A DNA stretch of 64,000 nt from Lacibacter sediminis (GTDB lineage: Bacteria; Bacteroidota; Bacteroidia; Chitinophagales; Chitinophagaceae). Position numbers and translations under genes: made by a program. The stretch is taken from assembly GCF_014168535.1 (NCBI RefSeq), contig NZ_CP060007.1:1302001-1366000 (forward strand), read 5' to 3'. Below the pieces are notes generated by a model that was not told the origin of the DNA, did not search any database, and saw only the letters and a program-made list of their open reading frames with translations. Positions 28,588-38,191 of the stretch are shown piece after piece. Position 1 is the first letter of the stretch. Each line of letters starts with the position of its first letter.

Positions 28588-31494
28588 ATGAATAAGCGAG
28601 TGATTCTGGCTGCAAATGCCGGGAAGTGTATCCTTACTGTCCTTACTTTCCTTACTTCATTGGGCGCAATAGCCCAAACCGATACAGCTTCTGCGCCAAA
28701 AGATTCGATTGTAGTGGTTGTTACCAACGGAGTAAAACTACAGCACGAAGTAAATCATATACCTCTTACATATATTCACAAGCAACCCGTTCTTTCGCTG
28801 CAGCAAATGCTTAAAGGCAACGCAGCAGGGGTATATGTACAGGAGCCAAGCGGCGAACCGGGTACAGAACAGAACATTTTTGTACGTGGTATTTCATCAC
28901 CACTTTTAAGTAAGCGTGAATTATTTGATCAGCAGGCTGCTGTATATCTCAATGGTATTCCACTTGTACAGGATAATCCATTTGCGTATGAAATTCAGAA
29001 GTATGATTTCAACCGCATTGGTCCTGCTACCAATTTGCTTGCAGCTATTAATTTAGATAATATTGAATCGATCGAAGTAATTAAAGATCCTGTTGTGCTT
29101 GCAAAGCTGGGGCCTGTAGCAACGAATGGTGCTATCTGGATCACAACTAAGAATGCACATTCCGGTTACAGGGAAATTTCGATCAACAGTTATTATGGTT
29201 TTGCACAAACTCCTTCGGTTACACCTGTAAACGCAGCATACGAAAATAATTTCCGTAAACCATTTTACGATCGCTTTGGCACACTGGTCGACAGACTTAA
29301 TTATCCTCCTTACCTGCGTGATTCAACCAATGTGGATTATTACGGCCCTGCAAACTGGATCGATAACTATTATAAAAATACACCGCTGTACAATGTTGAT
29401 CTGAGTTTAACCGGCGGATCGGAAAGAGCCAACTTCCGTTTCTTTGGCGGGGCTACAAAAAATGCATCAAGTGCCGATGAAACAGCCATCAACCGCTACA
29501 CCGGTTCATTCTTCATCAATGCAGCACCTATCAAGTGGTTAATGGTTTCCAGTATGATCACTTATAACCGTATGGAACGTACACGTAACCGCAACATCCG
29601 TGATCGTTTGGCTGAGCAACGTTATAATCCTGATCTTACAAATCCACTTACACCCAATAAAAATCTTTACAGTTCTTACCTGAATGAATTTAACAAGGCC
29701 ATTGACGAGAATATTTCAAATGTTATACAGGGATACTTTGCTTTATCGGCCAACCTTAACAAATTCAGTTATAACGGACGTATCGCATTCGATTATAATG
29801 AAGGTATCCGTGATGCATTCTGGCCAACTACATTGTTAGAGAAGAACAATTTTGTATCGAATTATTTCGGATACAATCAACGTGTGGTGATCAGCAACAC
29901 GGTTTCGTATAAACTAAACGTGAATAAGAGACAGAAGTTATTGCTTGAGGCCGGACAAAATTTTATGGCCGATACCTATAAGTATGATTATGCATATGCG
30001 TACAATGGTCCTAACGATTTTGTAAAAATCAACGTTGTGAATGGCGACCCTAATGCGGCGGATTATCTATTGCCCACATCTTTCAGGGTTAATTATTTCC
30101 CGGGTAAAATGCGTTCGGCACTGGCATCTTTTTCAGGTAATGCTACCTATTCATTTAACGATGTGTTGAAGCTGCATGCGGTTGTAAGCAGAGATGGTTC
30201 ATCGAACATGCAACCCGATAACCGCTGGACCACTAATTTCTCAGGAGGTGCAGAATGGGATATCAAAAAACAATTTGACACAAAACTGAAACGTATCAAC
30301 GCATTTACTGTAACTGGATCATGGGCACGTTTGGGTAGATTGTTGAGCGACGACAGGTTTAATGCAGGTGCACAATATCGTGTAGATATGGGTTGGGGTA
30401 ATGAACCTACGCTTGGTTCTTATGTGGGTATGCCCGGTATATCAAGGCCGTATACGAGTGGATGGATCGGTTATGGTATTCCCTGGGCTTACAGCGATCA
30501 GTTGAATATTGGTTTCCGTTTAGCAACACTCAACAGGCGTTTAAAATTTGCACTTGATATTTATAACAGAGAAGATAAGGAAATGCTGTTACCTGTTCCT
30601 GTGCCTGTTGAATGGGGTTATACCAGTGCTTACAAAAACGGTATGCATGTTCGCAACAATGGAGTTGATCTTACAGTAGCTGCTGATCTTTTGCCTGCTG
30701 AATCAAATACGGTAAGATGGAATTTTGCACTCAACCTTAACTACAACAATAATAAACTCATTGCATTGCCCGGTGGCTTACAGGAAGTGATCATTGGGAA
30801 TAATAAACTGGAAGTAGGTAAACGTATTGATGCATTCTGGGTATTGTTAAACAACAGGGTTGGTTCAGCTTATCCACCATCAGGATTGGCAACAAACTAC
30901 AGAGGCGTTCCTTTCAAAGCAGGCGATCCACGTTGGGTTGATGTTACAAACGATGATACCATCAATGATGAAGACAAAGTATTAAAGGGTAATTATATTC
31001 CGAAAGTAAGTGGTGGCTTCAGTAATTCCATCGGGTTTAAATCGTTTACACTTGATGCACAGTTTTATTTTGCAATTGGTCGCAAAGTATTAAACCAGTA
31101 TGCATCATCACGTCTCAACTTTATCAATGTTGAAGCAAGCAACAACATCAACTCAGTAAAAGAAATTACGTTCTGGGAAAAGAAAATGGATCTGTCATCT
31201 TATCCCATGTATAATCCGTGGAGTGCAGTTGTTCCTTACCGTCTTGAACAGGATATGTTCCTTGATGATGCATCATTCTTAAAACTCCGTTCACTTTCGC
31301 TCAGCTATAATTTAAAAACAGGTAAAAAGAAAACATTCACAAGCTGTGTGTTTTATGTTACCGGAACAAACCTGTTAACCATCACGCCATTCAAAGGCGA
31401 TGATCCCGAACTCGTAAACTATAACGGCATTTATACAGGCTATGGATTGCCGCTGTCACGCACATTCATTACAGGTGTAAGAGTGGGTTTATAA
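28588..31494 (+). CDS. SusC/RagA-like TonB-dependent outer membrane receptor, short N-terminus
   Basis: 968 residues from ATG 28588, which gives a signal peptide ending GAIAQ; an in-frame TTG at 28531 does not. The plug domain (about residues 50-190) contains LQQMLKGNAAGVYVQ, FVRGIS and IESIEVIKDP..LGPVATNGAIWITTK, typical of SusC plugs. A 22-strand barrel follows and ends in an aromatic-rich C-terminus. It imports a glycan or peptide ligand with its SusD partner using TonB energy. Unlike most SusC proteins, including the second one here, it lacks the roughly 80-residue carboxypeptidase-like domain: the VVVVTNG TonB-box-like segment comes almost directly after the signal peptide. First gene of the locus. 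Confidence 0.9.
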   Translation: MNKRVILAANAGKCILTVLTFLTSLGAIAQTDTASAPKDSIVVVVTNGVKLQHEVNHIPLTYIHKQPVLSLQQMLKGNAAGVYVQEPSGEPGTEQNIFVRGISSPLLSKRELFDQQAAVYLNGIPLVQDNPFAYEIQKYDFNRIGPATNLLAAINLDNIESIEVIKDPVVLAKLGPVATNGAIWITTKNAHSGYREISINSYYGFAQTPSVTPVNAAYENNFRKPFYDRFGTLVDRLNYPPYLRDSTNVDYYGPANWIDNYYKNTPLYNVDLSLTGGSERANFRFFGGATKNASSADETAINRYTGSFFINAAPIKWLMVSSMITYNRMERTRNRNIRDRLAEQRYNPDLTNPLTPNKNLYSSYLNEFNKAIDENISNVIQGYFALSANLNKFSYNGRIAFDYNEGIRDAFWPTTLLEKNNFVSNYFGYNQRVVISNTVSYKLNVNKRQKLLLEAGQNFMADTYKYDYAYAYNGPNDFVKINVVNGDPNAADYLLPTSFRVNYFPGKMRSALASFSGNATYSFNDVLKLHAVVSRDGSSNMQPDNRWTTNFSGGAEWDIKKQFDTKLKRINAFTVTGSWARLGRLLSDDRFNAGAQYRVDMGWGNEPTLGSYVGMPGISRPYTSGWIGYGIPWAYSDQLNIGFRLATLNRRLKFALDIYNREDKEMLLPVPVPVEWGYTSAYKNGMHVRNNGVDLTVAADLLPAESNTVRWNFALNLNYNNNKLIALPGGLQEVIIGNNKLEVGKRIDAFWVLLNNRVGSAYPPSGLATNYRGVPFKAGDPRWVDVTNDDTINDEDKVLKGNYIPKVSGGFSNSIGFKSFTLDAQFYFAIGRKVLNQYASSRLNFINVEASNNINSVKEITFWEKKMDLSSYPMYNPWSAVVPYRLEQDMFLDDASFLKLRSLSLSYNLKTGKKKTFTSCVFYVTGTNLLTITPFKGDDPELVNYNGIYTGYGLPLSRTFITGVRVGL

Positions 31495-31527
31495 CAAAAC
31501 AGAAATCATTCAAAATAATCAGGAAAC

Positions 31528-33105
31528 ATGAAGATTATGTCAGTAACAACAAACAAGGTGATGGGCATTGGAAAAAAACTGGTGCTTGCAGCAGGGTTGG
31601 TGCTTTTCATGGGAGCTTGTAATAAACAACTGGACATTCAATCGTCCCGCCAGGCAGATGAAAAAGGACATTGGGATTCTTATGAAGATGCAAGAAGCGG
31701 TCTCATTGGTTTGTATGGATTGCTGCGTGCAGCAGTTGCAGATAATAATGCACATTGGATGTGGGGCGAATTAAGAAACGGCGATTTTCAATCAGTGTAT
31801 CGTCCCGATCTGAAAGCAGTTATTGAAGGAAACCTCAACGCTTCTTTCCCAACAATAGAAGCTGTTACAAACTGGCGTCGTTTTTATGCAGTGATCAATG
31901 CAAGCAATTTGTTTATTGAACGTGTGGCTGGTTGTAAAGCAGATCAACGTTATACTGAATCGTATTATAAGCTTGATGTTGCACAGGCAAGAGCTATCCG
32001 TGCATTCACTTATTTCTATATGGCAAGGATCTGGGGCGATGTTCCGCTCATCATCAATACAAAAGAAGGAAGCTTTGATGAACTGCCACGCACAAGCCAG
32101 GCTACGGTTCTTTCTTTTGCTGAACAGGAGCTGATAGCTGTTGCGCCTAATCTTCCTTTCCTGTATTCAGGTATTGATCCCGCACAGATATTTCCTAATA
32201 ATTATTACGGCTATAATTCTTCACAATGGTTAAATGCACCCATAACAAGATTGGCAGCTTATGCAATGCTTGCACATATTGCTGCATGGCAGGGTCGTTA
32301 TATTGATGTGGCTGTTTATACTGAGTATGTGGTAAACAACGCAACAAAAAGTAATCTTTCACTGGTTACAACTATCAATCTTGTAACAACATTATTTAAC
32401 AGTGGTGTAAATAATAACTATAACCAGCTTGTTGGTTTCAGCTTTAACCGTAACATGGGCGAAACAACTTCAGAAGGCCACATTGAGCAACTCACATTGG
32501 CAACGACAACGCTTTATCCCATGTCGAAGCAGTTGCCTGAAATATATGTTTCAAAAGATTCTATTGCTGCAGCATTTCCAAGGAGCAACGGTGGTACCGA
32601 TCAGCGTTTTGGTGTTGATCCTGCTTCTGTGCAGCAAACAATTTATACCAATTACTTTGAAAACTATAGTGCAGCAGTTCCTGTGTTCAAGAAGATAAGA
32701 GTGGTGGATGGCAATGTGGGTAACGCAGGACAGTTTGCAGTATTCAATTCATCCATTGTATTTACACGCCTCGAAGAAATAAAATTACTGCGTGCAGAAG
32801 CATTGGCTGTATTAGGACAAACAGATGCTTCGTACCAGGAATTAAATGGTATCAGAAGTATAAGAGGACTTGCTTCCATTTCTCCGGGGCCATCAAGAGA
32901 TCTGTTAACAGAAGTATTTGCAGAAAGAAGAAGAGAGTTAATGGGCGAAGGATGGAGATGGTACGACCTGGTGAGGTTTAACAGGTTAAGACGCACAAAC
33001 CCCGCTTTTAATGAATTGATCGACAAGGGTGGTATTTACTGGCCAATAGCACAGGAAGTGTTGAACAGAAATTCGAAGATAACACAAAACAGTTATTGGC
33101 AATAA
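31528..33105 (+). CDS. SusD/RagB-like surface lipoprotein
   Basis: 525 residues with lipobox MGAC (C31). The SusD fold is seen in the TPR-like helices (YYKLDVAQARAIRAFTYFYMARIWGDVPL), the YNELNGIR-like segment and the RRRELMGEGWRWYDLVRFNRL block near the C-terminus. It sits as a lid over the SusC barrel and captures ligand at the cell surface. It starts 33 bases after its SusC partner. Specificity cannot be read from sequence. Confidence 0.92.
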   Translation: MKIMSVTTNKVMGIGKKLVLAAGLVLFMGACNKQLDIQSSRQADEKGHWDSYEDARSGLIGLYGLLRAAVADNNAHWMWGELRNGDFQSVYRPDLKAVIEGNLNASFPTIEAVTNWRRFYAVINASNLFIERVAGCKADQRYTESYYKLDVAQARAIRAFTYFYMARIWGDVPLIINTKEGSFDELPRTSQATVLSFAEQELIAVAPNLPFLYSGIDPAQIFPNNYYGYNSSQWLNAPITRLAAYAMLAHIAAWQGRYIDVAVYTEYVVNNATKSNLSLVTTINLVTTLFNSGVNNNYNQLVGFSFNRNMGETTSEGHIEQLTLATTTLYPMSKQLPEIYVSKDSIAAAFPRSNGGTDQRFGVDPASVQQTIYTNYFENYSAAVPVFKKIRVVDGNVGNAGQFAVFNSSIVFTRLEEIKLLRAEALAVLGQTDASYQELNGIRSIRGLASISPGPSRDLLTEVFAERRRELMGEGWRWYDLVRFNRLRRTNPAFNELIDKGGIYWPIAQEVLNRNSKITQNSYWQ

Positions 33106-33157
33106 GCAGGTTGTTTAAGTAAAAAAAACTTTTTCAATAAAAGTAAAATCGCACAGA

Positions 33158-33844
33158 ATGAGTTTTATCAAAAAAAATTATTTGTTGATCGCAGCAGGTG
33201 TGTTGATCGTAATAGCGTTAACAAGCTGCAGCAAGACCGACAAAACCTATTACGATTATAACAACACGGCGGGCACTTTCAAAGGCACAACGTATGAATA
33301 CCTTACTGCACAAACAGGTTTGTATGATTCGCTTCTGTTTGTTGCAAACCGTTTAACCGGTTTATCTAATGCATTAAAGACAGGCAACATTACTTTGTTT
33401 GCTGCCAATAACAGAAGTTTTGAACTGGCATTGTTCAATATTAACCAGGCACGTAAAGATTCTATTCCTGCAATGGCACAGGTATCGCTGGCAACAATTG
33501 ATTCTGCTTTGCTTGATACGTTTGTTTGCCGTTACATCATCCCCGGTTTACAACACACTGACAGTTTAAAAGGATTTACAGATGGCAAGCTGTATGCATC
33601 GTATCGTTATGATTACAACATGCAGTTGCAATATGTAGCTACCAATGCATCGGGTTATTTGGGCGGTGGTCCCAAGGCTATTACATTCAGCGATCCACGT
33701 AATTCCATCTTCACACGTAACTGGGTAAGAGTAAATACCATCACTGTTGATATTAAAACATCAAACGGTATGCTGCACCTGTTACCCGCAGGACACGACT
33801 TTGGTTTCGGAAACGATTTTATTAAACGGGTGAATAAACGATAA
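33158..33844 (+). CDS. Fasciclin (FAS1) domain lipoprotein
   Basis: 228 residues with lipobox LTSC (C24). One FAS1-like domain is recognisable from GTTYEYLTAQTGLYDSLLFV, the ITLFAANNRSFE strand (FAS1 usually FaPtn.AF), LLDTFVCRYIIPG and a C-terminal NGMLHLLPAGHDF motif. FAS1 domains mediate adhesion or binding of proteins and glycans. Located between SusD and a DUF5007 protein, it is probably an accessory surface-binding lipoprotein of the same receptor complex. A paralogue follows the second SusD. Confidence 0.8.
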   Translation: MSFIKKNYLLIAAGVLIVIALTSCSKTDKTYYDYNNTAGTFKGTTYEYLTAQTGLYDSLLFVANRLTGLSNALKTGNITLFAANNRSFELALFNINQARKDSIPAMAQVSLATIDSALLDTFVCRYIIPGLQHTDSLKGFTDGKLYASYRYDYNMQLQYVATNASGYLGGGPKAITFSDPRNSIFTRNWVRVNTITVDIKTSNGMLHLLPAGHDFGFGNDFIKRVNKR

Positions 33845-33883
33845 GGATTATCAATCTCTCATTTTCTATAAAAGAAGATAACG

Positions 33884-34936
33884 ATGAATAAGAGCATTAA
33901 AAATTTAGTACATAGCCGCCGTTATTACCTGGTTGCAGTTGTAGTTGTGCTGGCAGTGAGTGCCTGCAAAAAATACCTGCCGAAAGAACGGGAAACGGTT
34001 GGTGCCGATTCGCAATACACCATTGATACTTACCAACCGGTTTTAGGACGCACTACATTCTTTACTGATAATTTTTACCAGGGCAGTACAACTTATCCAT
34101 CAGATTTTAAGATCGTGAACCCACGCAGAAGAAACGGCGATCCTGCACCTGAACTCACCGATATTTTTCCGGTGATGGTTTGGAAACAGGCGTACGATGG
34201 CACTGAAAAATCAATTGCTGAAATTGAAGCAAAACGTGAAAAGCAATATCGTCCGTTATTTGAGATAGGACCACACTCAGGTGCATTCACCATGTGGACT
34301 GAAGCAAAGTCAGCTTTTATCAGATCACAACCCGATTCAGGTTATTTGTTTGATGTGGAGTTGTCGAATTCTGGTGGTCGCAGATTCTATCGCAACCTGA
34401 AACTGATGCCGTTGAAAGAACGTCCGTATGAGCCATCGAACTACAATGCATCAACCGGTCAGCCAACAACAAATGGTATATATGCTTCAGCAATTATAAA
34501 TATAAAAGGAGCTAATACAAATCGCTATCTCTCTTACAACGATATTGATGTATACATACGTAAAGTGGTAAAAGTTGGCGTGCCTGCAACCAATACATTA
34601 ACCTTCCGTTTCCTTGATACGCTGTATAATCCAATTAACCCGGCGAAATTCACTGAAACAGATTGGAACAACCTGGTACATGGTTTTGAAAAAGTAATGA
34701 CAGCAACAGGTGTTACTTATAAAATGGCATATCCGATCCCTGCGGTTGAAATACCTACTCGCTTTACATCATCTGACGGGCGTCGTGCCAGAGTCCGCTT
34801 CGGTTATTCACGCCTTGGTTATAATGGTGCAAGAGAAGATGCATTGCTTGGTCTCGACTTTGCCATTTATGAACCCGGTGATTGGGAAATCGTGTTTGCA
34901 TTCAAAAATGATAATCCAAAATTCACCAACGATTAA
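33884..34936 (+). CDS. DUF5007-type lipoprotein
   Basis: 350 residues with lipobox VSAC (C28) followed by KKYLPKERETVG, the usual start of DUF5007 proteins as I recall them. The rest is beta-rich with no membrane segments or recognisable catalytic motif. DUF5007 proteins occur in Bacteroidota loci with SusC/SusD and FAS1 genes; their role is unknown and surface glycan or protein binding is assumed from context. It ends 11 bases before the second SusC gene, so the locus continues as one operon. Confidence 0.65.
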   Translation: MNKSIKNLVHSRRYYLVAVVVVLAVSACKKYLPKERETVGADSQYTIDTYQPVLGRTTFFTDNFYQGSTTYPSDFKIVNPRRRNGDPAPELTDIFPVMVWKQAYDGTEKSIAEIEAKREKQYRPLFEIGPHSGAFTMWTEAKSAFIRSQPDSGYLFDVELSNSGGRRFYRNLKLMPLKERPYEPSNYNASTGQPTTNGIYASAIINIKGANTNRYLSYNDIDVYIRKVVKVGVPATNTLTFRFLDTLYNPINPAKFTETDWNNLVHGFEKVMTATGVTYKMAYPIPAVEIPTRFTSSDGRRARVRFGYSRLGYNGAREDALLGLDFAIYEPGDWEIVFAFKNDNPKFTND

Positions 34937-34947
34937 CACAGGCACAC

Positions 34948-37900
34948 ATGTTTAGTATAAACACACAAAAATTAATGGCTATGAAATTGTTACCCTGTAT
35001 CGGGATATTGGCACTTGCACTTCTTTTTGCTGTGAATGCCAAGGCGCAAAACAAGATAACAGTAAAAGGTGTTGTAAAAGATAATGCACAGCAAACAGCT
35101 ATGCAGGGTGTAACGGTATCTACAGCCAAACCTTCTAAAACCATTGCAACAACTGATGCAAACGGTGCATTTACTGTAACCGTTGATGCCGGAACTGAAC
35201 TTGTGTTTACACACTCAGGCTATGCGGCTATCCGTAAAACATTTCTTTCAAGTAACTCATCAGTAACAATATCGCTTTCGGTTAAGGACAATACCATGCA
35301 GGAAGTAGTGGTGCAGGGTTTCAGACAAAAAACAAAAGAAACAGCAACCGGATCAAGTACAGTTGTAAGTGGTAAAGCATTGCAGGATGTTCCTGTATCG
35401 AACGTGGTGGAACTGTTGCAGGGTAAAGTGGCAGGGTTGAACGTACAGAATAACTCCGGTTCTCCCGGTGGTATGGGCACGATTAATTTACGTGGTATAT
35501 CAAGTATCAACATCAGCAGCGATGGTTTCTTAACACCAACATCTCCTTTGTTTGTGATCGATGGTGTGCCTGTTGATGTAAATACAAATTATGAATATGG
35601 ATTTCAAAGCGGTGGTGCCGGTATTAATCCGTTGGCATTAATACCACCTGAAGATATTGAACAGATGGAAGTCTTGCGTGATGCAGCAGCAACATCGGTG
35701 TATGGTGCAAGGGCCGCTTATGGTGTGATCATTGTTACCACAAGAAGAGGCAAATCAAAAGTGCCCATTGTACAATATTCATCTAACTTCTTTGTAAAAG
35801 CTCCTCCACGTTTACGTGAAGTGCTCGGCGGTAAAGAAGAACGGTTGTTCCGTATTCGCACCATTCTTGATTATGACACCTCTGCTGCTGCAGCACAGGC
35901 GCTGATTAATCAAACCCCGTTTTTATCCGATAGCCTGAATCCTTTTTTCAATAACTCAACAAACTGGCAGGATTATTTTTTTCGCACAACCTACAATCAA
36001 CAGCATAATGTAAGCATTCGTGGTGGTGATGACAGGTTCAATTATAAAACCAACCTCAACTATTACCAGGAAAATGGTATTGTACAGAACACCGGCTTTA
36101 AACGCTATTCGCTTAGTATGAATGCACAGTATGCACCTACCAACCAATTGCGGATGCTTGTGAGTCTTTCAAGTTCTCTTGGGCAAAAACAAAATGGTAG
36201 TGGTGTAGGTTTAATACAAACAGGTGTGGCAAGTGGCGGATCTTCTTCTTCGTTACTGCCTTCTCCGTCTTTGTTCTCTGAAAATAACAGCGCCCTTGCA
36301 GCCGCAAGAGTAACCAACAATAACAAGACAGCGAATATTTCTTCAAGCCTCGATCTTTCATATGAGCCATTAAAAGGATTACGTATCGGCAATCTGCTCA
36401 GTTACAATTTTAACTCGGGTACAGCCGATCGGTTTACACCTTCATTTCTCAGCAACGGCTCTTCAGAATCGTATAGCTATAACGACAGAACCTACACGTT
36501 ATACAACCGTTCTATTATCAATTTCACAAAGACATTATACAACCTGCATAATTTTAATGCGTTTGTGTTTAACGAGATCAATTCTTACGGTTATCGTGCA
36601 AACGCTGTTCGTTTAGACCGTACTGCAAATGATCAGATTACGGGTCCCATCGGTTATGGATGGGGAAGTTCTCGTGGCGGCACATTGAATAATATCAGGG
36701 AAACAAGACAACATGGTTATGGCGGCTCTGTTTCATACAACTTCGACCGTAAATATGTAATTGATTTCAATATCCGTTTTGATGGATTATCAACTACCGG
36801 TTCAAAACAACCTTATTCACAAAATCCTTCTGTAAGTGCAAGATGGAATTTTAACCGTGAAAAATGGTTGGAGAAAATTACCTGGTTAAGCTATGGATCT
36901 GCGAGAGCATCATGGGGCCGTAATATTAAACCCACCGGAACTATATTCGATACATATGGTCGTTACATTGTTGGGTTGCCTTACAATAATAATCCAACCG
37001 TGACCATTGATTATGCAACGGTGCCAAATGAAAACTTCCTTCCTGAAACACAAACTTCAACAAATGCAGGTATTGAATTAGGTCTTTTTAATAACGCATT
37101 ACAACTGACATATGAAACCTATTACAGGAGTATTGATAACCAGATCATGAAAATTAAACTGGCCAACACCAGTGGTTTTGCAGAATTGCAAACAAATGCT
37201 GTTAGTCTTGTGAACTATGGTATGGAATGGTCGGCAACGGTACGTATGTTTAAACAAAGCAAACCGTTCCAATGGACGCTGTCTGTAAACGGAGCATTTA
37301 ACCGTGAAATACTCACAAAGCTTCCTGATAATCTTCGCCAATTAAGACAAGAAGTAAAGGATAACGGCAGCGATGTTCCGGTAATTTACAGGATAGGACG
37401 TAATGCGATATCAAACCTCATTTATCATACCCAGGGTGTTTATGCAAGTACATCGGATGTACCTGTGAATATGGCAACGGGCAGACGTCAACAGTTGGGC
37501 TCAGGTACAGGTTATTATTTCCAGGGTGGCGATCCACGTTGGACCGATGTGAATGGTGATTACATCATTGATGAAAAAGATCTGTTACCAATAGGTAATC
37601 CTATACCAAAAGTGAACGGAGGTATTCTTTCACAAATGCAGTTTAAAAACTTCCAGCTAAACATTAATGCATCATACACTTTGTTTCGTGATCTGTTGAA
37701 TGCTTCATTGTCGAAGACCATGCAAAATTTTGGTAACCCCGCATCAGTTGGGTCCAACGGCCAACCTATACAGCCAGGTGCATTGGTACCTATTGATCAA
37801 TACAATTACTGGAAGCCATCCGGTTCAGATAAAGGAAGCGGCACTGTAAATGCGCAATATCCAAATCCATTCGATTTCAGACGAGCAGGTGTAATGCAAC

Positions 37901-38166
37901 CGTTCCGCAGCAACCAGACGTTGTTCCTTGAAGATGGTTCGTACTGGAAAATCAACAACATCGTGTTGGCATATAACATGGATAGGAAATTCATCAGCCG
38001 TTTTAAGATGACTTCATGCAGGCTTACGCTGACCGCTAACAATGTATTTACATTTTCAAATTACAGCGGCCCCGATCCTGAATTGGTTACACAGTTGGGA
38101 AGAGATAACTCTGGAGGGTATCCCAATGCAAGGAGCTATGCGGTTGGTTTAAATGTTCAGTTTTAA
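34948..38166 (+). CDS. SusC/RagA-like TonB-dependent outer membrane receptor
   Basis: 1072 residues (or 1061 from ATG 34981). Signal peptide to about residue 33 (VNAKAQ), carboxypeptidase-like regulatory domain (about 36-110, VKGVVKDNAQQTAMQGVTVST), TonB-box-like MQEVVVQGF, a plug with VVELLQGKVAGLNVQ, INLRGISS and PPEDIEQMEVLRDAAATSVYGARAA in two adjacent pieces, then the long barrel with an aromatic C-terminus. This is the full SusC architecture, in contrast to the shorter receptor at 28588. It works with the SusD at 38192 to import a large ligand. Confidence 0.93.
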   Translation: MFSINTQKLMAMKLLPCIGILALALLFAVNAKAQNKITVKGVVKDNAQQTAMQGVTVSTAKPSKTIATTDANGAFTVTVDAGTELVFTHSGYAAIRKTFLSSNSSVTISLSVKDNTMQEVVVQGFRQKTKETATGSSTVVSGKALQDVPVSNVVELLQGKVAGLNVQNNSGSPGGMGTINLRGISSINISSDGFLTPTSPLFVIDGVPVDVNTNYEYGFQSGGAGINPLALIPPEDIEQMEVLRDAAATSVYGARAAYGVIIVTTRRGKSKVPIVQYSSNFFVKAPPRLREVLGGKEERLFRIRTILDYDTSAAAAQALINQTPFLSDSLNPFFNNSTNWQDYFFRTTYNQQHNVSIRGGDDRFNYKTNLNYYQENGIVQNTGFKRYSLSMNAQYAPTNQLRMLVSLSSSLGQKQNGSGVGLIQTGVASGGSSSSLLPSPSLFSENNSALAAARVTNNNKTANISSSLDLSYEPLKGLRIGNLLSYNFNSGTADRFTPSFLSNGSSESYSYNDRTYTLYNRSIINFTKTLYNLHNFNAFVFNEINSYGYRANAVRLDRTANDQITGPIGYGWGSSRGGTLNNIRETRQHGYGGSVSYNFDRKYVIDFNIRFDGLSTTGSKQPYSQNPSVSARWNFNREKWLEKITWLSYGSARASWGRNIKPTGTIFDTYGRYIVGLPYNNNPTVTIDYATVPNENFLPETQTSTNAGIELGLFNNALQLTYETYYRSIDNQIMKIKLANTSGFAELQTNAVSLVNYGMEWSATVRMFKQSKPFQWTLSVNGAFNREILTKLPDNLRQLRQEVKDNGSDVPVIYRIGRNAISNLIYHTQGVYASTSDVPVNMATGRRQQLGSGTGYYFQGGDPRWTDVNGDYIIDEKDLLPIGNPIPKVNGGILSQMQFKNFQLNINASYTLFRDLLNASLSKTMQNFGNPASVGSNGQPIQPGALVPIDQYNYWKPSGSDKGSGTVNAQYPNPFDFRRAGVMQPFRSNQTLFLEDGSYWKINNIVLAYNMDRKFISRFKMTSCRLTLTANNVFTFSNYSGPDPELVTQLGRDNSGGYPNARSYAVGLNVQF

Positions 38167-38191
38167 TTGTAAAAGAAAAAACAAAAGTCAG

